A DNA stretch of 46,672 nt from Bacillus zhangzhouensis (GCF_000715205.1 NZ_JOTP01000022.1:1-46672), one strand, 5' to 3'; shown: positions 22,593 to 31,886, counted from the stretch's first letter. Numbers and translations: made by a program. Notes: generated by a model from the sequence alone, not told the origin.

Positions 22593-23915
22593 TTAATGAA
22601 TACTCATCTGCATCGCAAGGCGTCTATCTGCCTTGGCATAGTCATCACCCATTGTGTAGAGATGTCTTGAAAGGGTGGCAAGTTCTTGTTCGTAATCTCT
22701 AAGGGTGTACAAGGCATTCAGTTGTTTTTCATGTGAATAAAAGGATGAATGCTGCTGCTCCATCCTTACTTCCTCTAACAGTGCTTCCACATCAGTATGA
22801 CTTAATAAATCATAGTGGCCAAAGCCGACAAGTCCTTTGAGCTCTTGTTTTACATGGTGGACGGCTTCTTTTACACTTTCATCGATTCCATCGATTTTCT
22901 CAAATATGGTGTGTACCTCATGTTCAATAATGCTTTGTAGATCATAAGATGAATTCTTTAGTAAATGGGATTTTATGATAATTTCAAGACCGCTTTGTGC
23001 ATATGCACGGCCCAAATGAATTTCTTGTAAAAGCATGGTTGTAAAACTTGTATTGTGATCAAGCTGTTCATCTAAAATACGGGCAGTTCCATTAGAATGG
23101 AATTTATACCCATTTACTTCGAAATCTCCTGATACGAGAGCTAAAAATGCATTTGTATCAAATGATTCGTTCCATTCTATATTCATAGACGCAAAGGCTG
23201 ATTTTAAAAAGGTGTCGATTTCTCTTTGTTTGTATTTATTGGATTCTTGGACTGAGCCTTGCTGCCGAGGTGGTACAGCGTACTTTACTTGTCCAACCCC
23301 ATGATCGTGACGATTGAGTAAACCTACGTAATGAGTAGGCTGAATATATTCAGTGAGAACATGAGTATATGTACCTTGCAGCGCCTTTTGCTGAATCGAA
23401 GGCAACAGGCTGCCCCATATATTTGGACTATCAAAGGTGACGGCTTTTTTGACAGCTGGCTGTTCTGTTGCAATATAAGCACAAACAGCACCGGCAAGGG
23501 CTTGTCCAGTGAGATGGATGGCTGCATTAGGGTGCTTCTGACAGACTTGTTCTATGTATTCTTTCCCTTTAAAAAAGACATGATCTTGATTCCCAGCTAG
23601 GGACTTTCTTTCAATAGGATAGGCATAATCCGTTTTGAGCAATGATTGTGTCGCCGATTGCACATCTTGTGATGATGTGACCGTCATTTGCTTTGGCAGC
23701 GGACAGTGAAAAGCAACAATGAATTCGTCTGAATGTTCCTGCTGCATCGTTAAACCATATAATTTATGATCGATCTTTAGAAAATCGTGGACAGTGAGCG
23801 TTTGCTGACCTGTTTCTATCGTATGGTGCAGCTGGTAATTGTCTATGTTTCCAGCATGATCGGATATGATTTTATATTCTTTATCAGTTAATCTATCCTT
23901 TCGATTGACCATCAT
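22593..23915 (-). CDS. Lipase-like protein lacking the catalytic serine
   Basis: A 440-aa protein with two parts. The N-terminal half (about 1-250) has a class-3-lipase-like alpha/beta-hydrolase pattern: AIHLTGQALAGAVCAYIATE at the nucleophile elbow, TFDSPNIWG after it, and LLNRHDHG where the acid would lie. At the elbow the usual GHSLGG reads GQALAG: the serine position is Ala139 (codon GCC, 23499-23501). The C-terminal part (about 280-440) is strongly helical and charged. There is no signal peptide. The start at 23915 follows GAGGGAGCAGGT; the frame extends seven codons upstream. It could be a pseudo-enzyme, or a helical-tailed secretion substrate. Confidence 0.7.
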   Translation of the reverse strand: MMVNRKDRLTDKEYKIISDHAGNIDNYQLHHTIETGQQTLTVHDFLKIDHKLYGLTMQQEHSDEFIVAFHCPLPKQMTVTSSQDVQSATQSLLKTDYAYPIERKSLAGNQDHVFFKGKEYIEQVCQKHPNAAIHLTGQALAGAVCAYIATEQPAVKKAVTFDSPNIWGSLLPSIQQKALQGTYTHVLTEYIQPTHYVGLLNRHDHGVGQVKYAVPPRQQGSVQESNKYKQREIDTFLKSAFASMNIEWNESFDTNAFLALVSGDFEVNGYKFHSNGTARILDEQLDHNTSFTTMLLQEIHLGRAYAQSGLEIIIKSHLLKNSSYDLQSIIEHEVHTIFEKIDGIDESVKEAVHHVKQELKGLVGFGHYDLLSHTDVEALLEEVRMEQQHSSFYSHEKQLNALYTLRDYEQELATLSRHLYTMGDDYAKADRRLAMQMSIH

Positions 23916-24206
23916 ACCTGCTCCCTCACATAACATTTATGCAGATATCATAAATCAAAAAATATGGAAAAACCACAGCGTTCTACCAATAAAAACCTTT
24001 TGGCCTAGAGTGTTTGTGACAATATTGAAAAAAAGCGGAGTTTAAGTAACTATTGGTCACAAATAAAATGATCTAAAAGAAGGGTTTTTTCTATAAAAAA
24101 GAACGAGATTGACGAATGAAAGAGGCTCTTTATTTTGTGCATTGCCCTTCATCGTCGTTTTTTTGTACAATAGATTCAATGAAGTGAGTAAGAGAGGTGA
24201 AGGCTG

Positions 24207-24413
24207 ATGGCAGACAAAGCGTTTGGGTTACACGACGTAGTTGAAATGAAAAAACCCCATCCATGTGGTGCCAATCGGTGGAAGGTGATTCGTTTGGGCA
24301 TGGATATTCGCATTAAATGCGAAGGCTGTGGGCACAGCGTGATGATTCCAAGAAGAGATTTTGAACGAAAAATGAAGAAAATTCTTGTCAAGCATGAGGA
24401 GCCAACTGCTTAG
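24207..24413 (+). CDS. yyzM: DUF951 family protein YyzM
   Basis: A 68-aa protein of the DUF951 family: HDVVEMKKPHPCGANRWKVIRLGMDIRIKCEGCGH. Two Cys clusters (PCG and CEGCG) suggest a metal-binding, possibly nucleic-acid-associated fold. It starts ATG behind AGAGGTGAAGG. In B. subtilis the small gene yyzM lies just before the ychF homolog, as here. Function is unknown. Confidence 0.85.
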   Translation: MADKAFGLHDVVEMKKPHPCGANRWKVIRLGMDIRIKCEGCGHSVMIPRRDFERKMKKILVKHEEPTA

Positions 24414-24432
24414 TAGGCCTCATGCTTTTTTT
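24391..24432 (+). terminator. yyzM terminator
   Basis: A 9-bp stem AGCATGAGG / CCTCATGCT with an 18-nt loop and seven T overlaps the end of yyzM. Confidence 0.8.
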
Positions 24433-24541
24433 GATTAAATTTGTATATTCTATAGGAGAAACAGATGCAATTTCTCCTTTTGTAGCTCTGATTTCCTCTT
24501 TTTGTTGCTGTTTCTTCTATTGAAAATGCATGATGGTTAGC

Positions 24542-24570
24542 TTGTCTTTTCATGTAAACCTACTTATAAT
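24542..24570 (+). promoter_or_regulatory. ychF promoter
   Basis: -35 TTGTCT (24542-24547), 17-bp spacer and -10 TATAAT (24565-24570), 60 bp upstream of ychF. Confidence 0.8.
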
Positions 24571-24629
24571 TGCTCTAGGTTCATATTACGCAGTATAACG
24601 AGCACGTTTGATATAGAGGAGATGAAAGA

Positions 24630-25730
24630 ATGGCTTTAACAGCTGGTATTGTTGGCTTACCTAACGTTGGGAAGTCAACGCTATTTAATGCAATTACACA
24701 GGCTGGAGCGGAGTCTGCTAACTATCCGTTTTGTACCATTGATCCAAACGTCGGAATTGTAGAAGTTCCAGACGATCGTTTGCAAAAACTAACAGAATTG
24801 GTGCAGCCGAAAAAGACAGTTCCGACTGCTTTTGAATTCACTGATATTGCCGGTATTGTCAAAGGGGCCTCTAAAGGTGAAGGTTTAGGGAATAAATTCC
24901 TTTCTCACATTCGTCAAGTAGATGCGATCTGTCATGTGGTGAGAGCTTTTGCAGATGATAACATCACACACGTATCAGGTAAGGTTGACCCTGTGTCAGA
25001 TATCGAAACCATTAATTTAGAGTTGATTTTGGCTGATTTAGAAACAGTTGAAAAGCGTTTGGCTCGTGTGAGTAAACTTGCAAAACAAAAGGATAAGGAA
25101 GCGGTAGCTGAATATGATATTTTGTCGAAGCTAATGAACGCATTTGAAGCTGGGAAATCGGCAAGATCTGTAGAATTTACAGATGAGCAGCAGAAGCTTG
25201 TGAAACAGCTTCATTTACTCACATCTAAACCAGTTCTTTATGTAGCAAATGTGAGTGAGGATGAAGTAGCGGATCATGAGGGCAACGAATATGTGCAGCA
25301 AATCCGCGAGTTTGCTTCTGGTGAAAATGCTGAAGTCATCATCGTTTGTGCGAAGATCGAGTCTGAAATTGCAGAGCTTGAAGGAGAAGAGAAGCAGATG
25401 TTCCTTGAAGAGCTTGGCATCAAAGAATCAGGTCTAGATCAGCTGATTCAAGCATCTTATTCACTTCTTGGTTTAGCTACTTATTTCACAGCAGGTGAGC
25501 AGGAAGTACGCGCTTGGACGTTTAAAAAAGGAATGAAGGCACCGGAATGTGCTGGAATCATTCATACGGACTTTGAACGTGGGTTTATTCGTGCTGAAAC
25601 GGTTGCATATGAAGATTTACTTGCTGGAGGAAGCATGTCTGCTGCAAAAGAGGCTGGAAAAGTCCGTCTAGAAGGTAAAGAATATGTAGTGAAAGATGGA
25701 GACGTCATTCATTTCCGTTTTAATGTATAA
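24630..25730 (+). CDS. ychF: Ribosome-binding ATPase YchF
   Basis: A 366-aa P-loop protein of the Obg/OLA1 family that prefers ATP over GTP. Walker A is GLPNVGKSTLFN (residues 8-19), and FTDIAGIVKGASKGEGLGNKFL is the switch region. A helical coiled-coil insertion lies near residues 130-200 and a TGS domain at the C-terminus ends DVIHFRFNV. The B. subtilis homolog is YyaF. It has its own promoter and precedes the S6-SSB-S18 operon. Confidence 0.97.
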   Translation: MALTAGIVGLPNVGKSTLFNAITQAGAESANYPFCTIDPNVGIVEVPDDRLQKLTELVQPKKTVPTAFEFTDIAGIVKGASKGEGLGNKFLSHIRQVDAICHVVRAFADDNITHVSGKVDPVSDIETINLELILADLETVEKRLARVSKLAKQKDKEAVAEYDILSKLMNAFEAGKSARSVEFTDEQQKLVKQLHLLTSKPVLYVANVSEDEVADHEGNEYVQQIREFASGENAEVIIVCAKIESEIAELEGEEKQMFLEELGIKESGLDQLIQASYSLLGLATYFTAGEQEVRAWTFKKGMKAPECAGIIHTDFERGFIRAETVAYEDLLAGGSMSAAKEAGKVRLEGKEYVVKDGDVIHFRFNV

Positions 25731-25734
25731 GTTC

Positions 25735-25763
25735 TTGTCATAGGCCAAGTGGTTTGTTATAAT
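25735..25763 (+). promoter_or_regulatory. rpsF operon promoter
   Basis: -35 TTGTCA (25735-25740), 17-bp spacer and -10 TATAAT (25758-25763), overlapping the last bases before the leader. It begins only 5 bp after the ychF stop. Confidence 0.85.
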
Positions 25764-26126
<363 letters not shown>

Positions 26127-26162
26127 ATCATTGAAATATATATTTAAAGGTGGTCTTTCAAT

Positions 26163-26708
26163 ATGCTAAACCGTGTTGTATTGGTCGGAAGACTAACAAA
26201 AGACCCTGAGCTTCGCTACACGCCTAATGGTGCGGCTGTAGCCACGTTTACTCTAGCTGTGAATCGTACGTTTACGAATCAATCTGGAGAGCGTGAAGCC
26301 GATTTCATTAACTGTGTTACTTGGAGAAGACAAGCCGAGAACGTGGCTAATTTCTTGAAAAAAGGAAGTCTTGCCGGTGTAGACGGTCGTTTGCAGACAA
26401 GAAACTATGAAAATCAGCAAGGACAACGTGTCTTCGTGACAGAGGTTCAAGCTGAAAGTGTTCAATTTCTTGAGCCTAAGAGCGGCGGTGCTGGTTCAGG
26501 TGGATACAGCGGCGGTGGCAATAGCGGAGGCCAGTATTATGGCGGTAGCCAAAACGATCAGAATCCATTCGGAAATGAACCAAATCAAAATCCATATGGC
26601 AATCAAAACAACCAACAAAATCGTAATCAGGGAAATAGCTTCAATGATGACCCATTTGCGAATGATGGTAAACCGATTGACATCTCCGATGATGATTTGC
26701 CATTCTAA
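26163..26708 (+). CDS. ssbA: Single-stranded DNA-binding protein SsbA
   Basis: The essential SSB coats ssDNA in replication, repair and recombination and recruits partners by its C-terminal tip. It has 181 aa. The OB fold covers residues 1-105 ([21 protein letters not shown] start). The linker is Gly/Ser/Gln/Asn-rich, with repeated NPF/NPYGN-type units, and is slightly longer than in B. subtilis (172 aa in total). The acidic tip DDDLPF is intact. It lies between S6 and S18, as in most Firmicutes. Confidence 0.97.
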   Translation: MLNRVVLVGRLTKDPELRYTPNGAAVATFTLAVNRTFTNQSGEREADFINCVTWRRQAENVANFLKKGSLAGVDGRLQTRNYENQQGQRVFVTEVQAESVQFLEPKSGGAGSGGYSGGGNSGGQYYGGSQNDQNPFGNEPNQNPYGNQNNQQNRNQGNSFNDDPFANDGKPIDISDDDLPF

Positions 26709-26742
26709 TTGATCTGAAAAAATGACTAAAGGAAAGGTGTGA

Positions 26743-26988
<246 letters not shown>

Positions 26989-27000
26989 GTCGTTGACTTA

Positions 27001-27034
27001 AAAGCGAAGAGCCTTGAGCTCTTCGCTTTTTTAA
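27001..27034 (+). terminator. rpsR terminator
   Basis: A perfect 12-bp stem AAAGCGAAGAGC / GCTCTTCGCTTT with a 5-nt loop and a T run, 12 bases after the rpsR stop. Confidence 0.95.
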
Positions 27035-27120
27035 GTAAATAAAATAAATAATTGCTGACTATTTGAGGCATAGCTTTAAAGATATTAAAAGTTTAAACTA
27101 ATCAAGTGAAAATATATTAA

Positions 27121-27588
27121 TTACGTTTCCCATATCAGCATTTTTGCTTTATATTTAGGGTTTTCTATATTTTTTTTATAATTGTTGAGGAATGATTTAT
27201 TTAGATTTGATGGGATATAACCTAGCCGAACCTTAAGTATATTTTCGATTACATACATTTTTTTGGTGGATAGTTTATATGACTGCAGTAATTCATCCCC
27301 TTCTCTAGTTTCCTTGTGAATTCTTGACTCAAAATTTCTTTTGTAAAAGGAAGTTCTTACTTTTCTAGCTTCTCTTAAAAGGAGTATTAGCTCCCACGTT
27401 GAAAATGTCATTAATTCTGGAGTTGTCATGTTAAGATAGGAAGAATTGACTTCTCTATTTATTATCTGGATTCTTTCTCCGTCTTTTTGAATCTGATTTA
27501 GTGATAAATTCATCTCACAAAAATCACAAAAAAAGAAATCTATCTCCGTTTTTAGATTTGTGCCACAGTATGGGCATGTATTAGCCAT
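27121..27588 (-). CDS. Zinc-ribbon protein of unknown function
   Basis: A 155-aa protein that I do not recognise. The N-terminus has a zinc ribbon with two CxxC knuckles 12 residues apart (Cys5-Cys8 and Cys21-Cys24, TCPYCG and FFCDFCE). The rest is helical and basic (LREARKVRTSFYKRNFESRIHKE) with a conserved-looking IENILKVRLGYIPSNLNK. It starts ATG behind GGGGAGAATATT. Its base composition is clearly more AT-rich than the ribosomal genes beside it, so it may be acquired. A role in nucleic-acid binding is conceivable but unproven. Confidence 0.65.
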   Translation of the reverse strand: MANTCPYCGTNLKTEIDFFFCDFCEMNLSLNQIQKDGERIQIINREVNSSYLNMTTPELMTFSTWELILLLREARKVRTSFYKRNFESRIHKETREGDELLQSYKLSTKKMYVIENILKVRLGYIPSNLNKSFLNNYKKNIENPKYKAKMLIWET

Positions 27589-27724
27589 AATATTCTCCCC
27601 TTAACATATTTTTAAAAGCTCTGTAAAACATCAAATCATCCTATATTAAGCAATAACATTCAGTTTCCTCTACGAATATTCTACCAGTAACATATTAAAA
27701 AGAAAGAGTTGTTAAAATAAAGGG

Positions 27725-27766
27725 AAAACAGATCCGCTATATAAAAAGAAGATCTGTTTTTTCAAA
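27725..27766 (+). terminator. Terminator-like hairpin with no upstream gene
   Basis: A 10-bp perfect stem AAAACAGATC / GATCTGTTTT with a 16-nt loop and six T. It stands between the zinc-ribbon gene, which points away from it, and the quinone operon. No open frame on the plus strand ends before it. Confidence 0.5.
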
Positions 27767-27806
27767 AGATTGAACATACACCATTGACATTTATTTAAAA
27801 ACATCA

Positions 27807-27864
27807 TATCCTTAATTCGAGATAAATATATTTTTTTGATTTAATATCTCGAATTCGAGATAAT
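27807..27864 (+). promoter_or_regulatory. Quinone-operon promoter with tandem MhqR-type operators
   Basis: The perfect 18-bp palindrome TATCTCGAATTCGAGATA (27845-27862) sits between -35 TTGATT (27836-27841) and -10 GATAAT (27859-27864, spacer 17). A second copy (27807-27824, TATCCTTAATTCGAGATA) matches 15 of 18 positions, 38 bp upstream. The palindrome resembles the operator of the MarR-type repressor MhqR of B. subtilis, which controls quinone- and azo-compound genes and releases DNA on quinone stress. No mhqR gene is present in this window. Confidence 0.8.
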
Positions 27865-27930
27865 ATAAAGGTGTTAACAAAGACATAATGAATAGAAGCT
27901 TGTTATTTCATGATGGGGAGGTCATTAGAA

Positions 27931-28881
27931 GTGAAGAAAACAGAAGGAATTCACCATATTACAGCAATTGTTGGTCATCCTCAGGAGAATGTTGATTTTT
28001 ATGCAGGTGTTTTAGGACTTCGTCTCGTGAAGAAGACCGTGAATTTTGATGATCCAGGTACGTACCATTTATATTTTGGAAATGAAGGAGGATCTCCGGG
28101 GACGATTATCACGTTTTTCCCATGGCCAGGTGCACAAAAGGGACAAATTGGCGCAGGTCAAGTGGGCGTGACGACATATGTTGTACCATCAGGCGCTTTC
28201 TCTTTCTGGAAGGAACGTCTTGAGCAGTTTGATATTTCTTATGAAATGGTTGAACGCTTTGATGAAGCCTTTCTCTCATTCGAAGATCCACACGGCTTGT
28301 TGATTGAGCTAGTAGAACGTGCGGAGGGAAAAGAAAATGAGTGGACATTTAACGGGGTCACACCGGCTGTTGCGATAAAAGGGTTTGGCGGAGCTGTTTT
28401 GTTAACATCACAGCCAGAGCAAACGATGCAGCTGCTAGAACAAACAATGGGTTTTGAACGAGTTGGAGCAGAAGAGGACTATGTGAGATTCCGTTCGTTT
28501 GGTGAGATAGGCAATGTGATTGATGTGAACAAGATACCTGTTGCACGCGGACGTATGGGTGTTGGGGTTGTACATCATATTGCATGGAGAGCAACAGATG
28601 ATCAGGATCAATTAGATTGGCAAAGACATATTGCACAAAGCGGGTATCAAGTCACACCTGTGCAAGACAGGAATTACTTCAATGCCATTTACTTTAGAGA
28701 GCTTGGCGGCATATTATTTGAAATTGCGACCGATCCTCCAGGGTTTGCACACGATGAAACAGTGGAAACAATGGGTGAAGCATTGAAACTGCCATCTCAA
28801 TATGAGGCGCAGCGTAGCCAGATTGAACAAATTGTGCTGCCAATTGAGGTGAGAGAAATCAAAGGGAAAGGAGATTCATGA
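27931..28881 (+). CDS. Ring-cleaving (glyoxalase/extradiol) dioxygenase, MhqA/MhqO type
   Basis: A 316-aa protein with two vicinal-oxygen-chelate (glyoxalase-fold) domains. The metal-binding residues are suggested by GIHHITA (His at 7-8), the second-domain VVHHIAWRA and the late Glu in GGILFEIATD. Proteins of this kind (MhqA, MhqE, MhqO) open aromatic rings of hydroquinones or catechols. The start is GTG at 27931, nine bases after GGGGAGG. An ATG further upstream (27910) would include that site. It is the first gene of a three-gene operon; the next gene overlaps by 4 bp. Confidence 0.88.
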   Translation: MKKTEGIHHITAIVGHPQENVDFYAGVLGLRLVKKTVNFDDPGTYHLYFGNEGGSPGTIITFFPWPGAQKGQIGAGQVGVTTYVVPSGAFSFWKERLEQFDISYEMVERFDEAFLSFEDPHGLLIELVERAEGKENEWTFNGVTPAVAIKGFGGAVLLTSQPEQTMQLLEQTMGFERVGAEEDYVRFRSFGEIGNVIDVNKIPVARGRMGVGVVHHIAWRATDDQDQLDWQRHIAQSGYQVTPVQDRNYFNAIYFRELGGILFEIATDPPGFAHDETVETMGEALKLPSQYEAQRSQIEQIVLPIEVREIKGKGDS

Positions 28882-29486
28882 TGAAGCATCTTTTTCGAAA
28901 AGGAAAGAATGAACAAAGACCTGTTCTTTTATTACTGCATGGAACTGGAGGGACAGAACATGACTTATTGCCGCTTGCAGAGGTGATAGATCCTGACGCT
29001 TCTGTTCTTAGTGTGAGAGGAAATGTGTTAGAGAACGGCATGCCGCGTTTTTTCAGGCGTTTGGCAGAGGGTGTTTTTGACGAACAAGATTTAATTGAGC
29101 GTACAAAGGAACTATATACATTCATCGGAGAAGCAGCAGATGAACATGGATTTGACCGTCACAATGTGGTAGCCATCGGCTATTCCAATGGGGCGAACAT
29201 TGCTGGGAGCCTGTTATTCCATTATGGAGATGCACTGAAAGGAGCCATCCTGCATCACCCGATGGTCCCAAGACGCGGGGTTTCATTACCGTCATTAGCG
29301 GGGAAACAAGTCTTTATAGCAGCTGGTGAAAATGACCCAATGTGCCGTCCAGAGGAATCACAGGAACTGGAGCAATTACTGCAAGAGGCGGGAGCATCTG
29401 TAACGCTACATTGGGAACATCGTGGACATCAGCTAACGAGAGAAGAAGTCGATGCTGCGGCATTATGGTATCGTCGTCAATTTTAA
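28878..29486 (+). CDS. Carboxylesterase, MhqD type
   Basis: A 202-aa alpha/beta hydrolase: LLLHGTGGTEHDLLPLAE at the oxyanion hole, catalytic Ser in IGYSNGANIAG, Asp in AAGENDPMCRPEES and His in EHRGHQLTREE. In B. subtilis mhqD lies beside the ring-cleaving dioxygenase mhqE in the same way, under MhqR control, and is part of quinone and catechol resistance. Its ATG is translationally coupled to the dioxygenase gene and preceded by AAAGGAG. Confidence 0.88.
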   Translation: MMKHLFRKGKNEQRPVLLLLHGTGGTEHDLLPLAEVIDPDASVLSVRGNVLENGMPRFFRRLAEGVFDEQDLIERTKELYTFIGEAADEHGFDRHNVVAIGYSNGANIAGSLLFHYGDALKGAILHHPMVPRRGVSLPSLAGKQVFIAAGENDPMCRPEESQELEQLLQEAGASVTLHWEHRGHQLTREEVDAAALWYRRQF

Positions 29487-29504
29487 TGAAGGTGGGGAAT
29501 ACAG

Positions 29505-30173
29505 GTGGGATTTTTACAGAAGCTTTTTGGGCAAACCAAACAAAAGGAGCTGGAACAAATGGAAAATGTAAAACTAGCGATTATTTATTATAGTTCAACA
29601 GGTACAAATTATCAGATGGCAAAATGGGCTGAGGCTGGAGCGAAAGAAGCTGGCGCTGAAGTGAAGGTATTAAAGGTTGCTGAATTGGCACCAGAAGCAG
29701 TTGTGGCATCAAATCCAGCATGGAAAGCACATTTAGATGAAACAAAAGATGTACCAGAGGTTCAATTGAGTGATTTAGAGTGGGCAGATGCGATCATCTT
29801 TAGCATGCCGACACGTTTCGGTAACTTGCCGGCTCAAATGAAGCAATTCTTAGATACAACAGGCGGCTTGTGGTTCCAAGGGAAATTGGCAAACAAAGCA
29901 GTGAGTGCGATGACATCTGCACAAAATCCAAATGGTGGACAGGAGCAGACCATTCTCAGCCTTTACACGACTATGTTCCACTGGGGAGCGATTATTGCCG
30001 CTCCTGGATACACAGATGACTCCCTATACGGTGCAGGGGGCAACCCTTACGGTGTGAGTGTCACTGTGGACCAAAATGGAAAGATTCAAGAGGATGCAGA
30101 AGCAGCTGCGAAACATCAGGCGAAACGTACAGTCAATGTGGCAGAATGGATCAAAAAAGGTCAAAACGCTTAA
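29505..30173 (+). CDS. NAD(P)H:quinone oxidoreductase, WrbA family flavoprotein
   Basis: A flavodoxin-fold protein. It has the FMN phosphate loop YYSSTGTNYQMA, SMPTRFGNLPAQMKQFLDTTGGLW and the C-terminal APGYTDDSLYGAGGNPYGVSVT of WrbA-type quinone reductases. These reduce quinones by two electrons and avoid radical formation. As third gene of the operon it fits quinone detoxification. It may begin at GTG 29505 (222 aa) or at ATG 29559, which has AAAGGAG nine bases before it and better matches the family's MKxxIIYYSSTG start. The extra residues, MGFLQKLFGQTKQKELEQ, would form an amphipathic helix. Confidence 0.88.
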   Translation: MGFLQKLFGQTKQKELEQMENVKLAIIYYSSTGTNYQMAKWAEAGAKEAGAEVKVLKVAELAPEAVVASNPAWKAHLDETKDVPEVQLSDLEWADAIIFSMPTRFGNLPAQMKQFLDTTGGLWFQGKLANKAVSAMTSAQNPNGGQEQTILSLYTTMFHWGAIIAAPGYTDDSLYGAGGNPYGVSVTVDQNGKIQEDAEAAAKHQAKRTVNVAEWIKKGQNA

Positions 30174-30188
30174 TAGATATAAACAAAA

Positions 30189-30218
30189 AGAATGCAGCCT
30201 CGCCGCTGCATTCTTTTT
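30189..30218. terminator. Bidirectional terminator quinone operon / katX
   Basis: A 10-bp stem AGAATGCAGC / GCTGCATTCT with a 6-nt loop and A/T runs on both sides, between converging genes. Confidence 0.9.
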
Positions 30219-30221
30219 CAT

Positions 30222-31811
30222 TTAATAAGGGTCTGAAGGTGTGCTGTTCTTGATGGCTTCGTTCACGGCTTGTGCTGCGCCTGTTGAACCGATGGGTCCG
30301 CTTGGTTCCTCATGTTTAAAGGCTTTTAAGCCGTCAGCGACACGCTTTCCGTAATCAGCATCTGCTTTTGTAAAGTTTTCGATCATTTGATCTTGAATGT
30401 CTTTTTGACATGTCGCAAGGGTATTGACTAAGTTCTTAATCAGCTCCTCACGTTCCCAATCATTGAAGCGGCGATACGTTTCTCCCGCTTGACCGAAATT
30501 GTTCGGGCGGTCAATGGATTCTCGTTTCACTTCACCCTCGACAAAAGGTGTATGATCCTTTCCATCCTGCTTCGCTTCTTTTAATCCACCGAGGATAGAC
30601 GGCTCATAATTCACATGGGGATTTTGTCCTTTTCCTTGATCGACATGGTATTCCATTTGTCCATCTCGTTGATTGGTGGCGACATGCTTTTTCGGAGCAT
30701 TGATCGGAAGCTGTAAATAGTTTGGCCCCACACGATATCGCTGCGTGTCAGAGTAGGAGAAGGTGCGTCCTTGCAGCAATTTATCATCTGAAAAATCGAG
30801 ACCGTCTACGAGAACCCCAGTCCCAAACGCAACCTGCTCGACTTCTGCAAAATAATTCTCTGGATTTTTGTTTAAGACCATTCGTCCGATCGGTTTCCAT
30901 GGATAGTCATCTTTGTACCAAAGTTTTGTCGGATCAAGCGGGTCAAAGTCGAGGTGAGGGTGGGCTTCATCCTCCATGATCTGCGCATATACCTCCCATT
31001 CAGGATGATCTCCTTGCTCAATGGCTTCATATAAATCCTGTGTGGCATGATTAAAGTTTTCCCCTTGAATCGCTTGAGCCTGTTCCTGTGTCAGGTTGCG
31101 AATGCCTTGTTTCGGTTCAAAGTGATATTTGACCAGCACCGCTTTCCCTTCGTGATTCACCCATTTGTAGGCATGGACACCCGAGCCTTGCATGTGGCGG
31201 TATGTCGCTGGAATGCCCCATGGTGAAAAGAGAAATGTCACCATGTGCGTCGCTTCTGGTGATTGCGAGACGAAATCAAAAATACGCTCGCCGTCCTGAC
31301 GATTGGTGACAGGATCGGGCTTAAAGGCATGAACCAAATCAGGGAACTTCAAAGCATCTCGGATAAAGAAAATTTTCAGATTGTTTCCAACTAGATCCCA
31401 ATTTCCTTCTTCTGTATAAAATTTGATCGCAAACCCTCTAGGATCGCGCAATGTTTCTGGCGAATGACCGCCGTGAATCACAGAAGAAAAACGAACGAAG
31501 ACAGGGGTCTTTTTCCCTTTCTCCTGAAATAACTTGGCTCTTGTATAGGTGGAGATGGGTTCATCACCGAATGTGCCATAGGCTTCAAAATAACCGTGTG
31601 CCCCGGCCCCGCGTGCGTGGACGACACGTTCAGGAATACGCTCACGATCAAAATGACTGATTTTCTCTAGGAAATCGTAGTTTTCAAGCGTGGTTGGTCC
31701 TCTGTTCCCAACGGTTCTCATGTTTTGATTATCTGTTACCGGATGACCTTGTCGATTCGTTAAAGTGTCTTCTGAATCTGAAGATGGTTTAGGCTGTTGA
31801 TCTTCTTTCAA
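30222..31811 (-). CDS. katX: Catalase, spore type KatX
   Basis: A heme catalase of 529 aa from TTG at 31811. It has the active-site His in [15 protein letters not shown], the [23 protein letters not shown] segment with the distal Asn, and the proximal heme-Tyr motif [14 protein letters not shown]. Length and the long polar N-terminus resemble KatX, the catalase of germinating spores in B. subtilis, rather than the shorter vegetative KatA. Codons upstream of TTG form AAGGAGG, so the longer frame (31829) is a translated ribosome-binding site and is rejected. I could not find a convincing sigma-F or sigma-B promoter. Confidence 0.88.
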   Translation of the reverse strand: MKEDQQPKPSSDSEDTLTNRQGHPVTDNQNMRTVGNRGPTTLENYDFLEKISHFDRERIPERVVHARGAGAHGYFEAYGTFGDEPISTYTRAKLFQEKGKKTPVFVRFSSVIHGGHSPETLRDPRGFAIKFYTEEGNWDLVGNNLKIFFIRDALKFPDLVHAFKPDPVTNRQDGERIFDFVSQSPEATHMVTFLFSPWGIPATYRHMQGSGVHAYKWVNHEGKAVLVKYHFEPKQGIRNLTQEQAQAIQGENFNHATQDLYEAIEQGDHPEWEVYAQIMEDEAHPHLDFDPLDPTKLWYKDDYPWKPIGRMVLNKNPENYFAEVEQVAFGTGVLVDGLDFSDDKLLQGRTFSYSDTQRYRVGPNYLQLPINAPKKHVATNQRDGQMEYHVDQGKGQNPHVNYEPSILGGLKEAKQDGKDHTPFVEGEVKRESIDRPNNFGQAGETYRRFNDWEREELIKNLVNTLATCQKDIQDQMIENFTKADADYGKRVADGLKAFKHEEPSGPIGSTGAAQAVNEAIKNSTPSDPY

Positions 31812-31877
31812 GTAGAATCCCTCCTTCAATCTCTCAATATCAATATGGTCATGTTTCTCCCTATTTCATACAAGGAT

Positions 31878-31886
31878 TGATATAAT
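31878..31886 (+). promoter_or_regulatory. Extended -10 promoter of the racemase-like gene
   Basis: TGATATAAT is a full extended -10 box, 31 bp upstream of the next start codon. No clear -35. Confidence 0.6.

Noticed and set aside
26530..26650. The repetitive stretch in ssbA as a CRISPR or DNA repeat
   Set aside because: It encodes the low-complexity SSB linker; there are no regular repeats with unique spacers.
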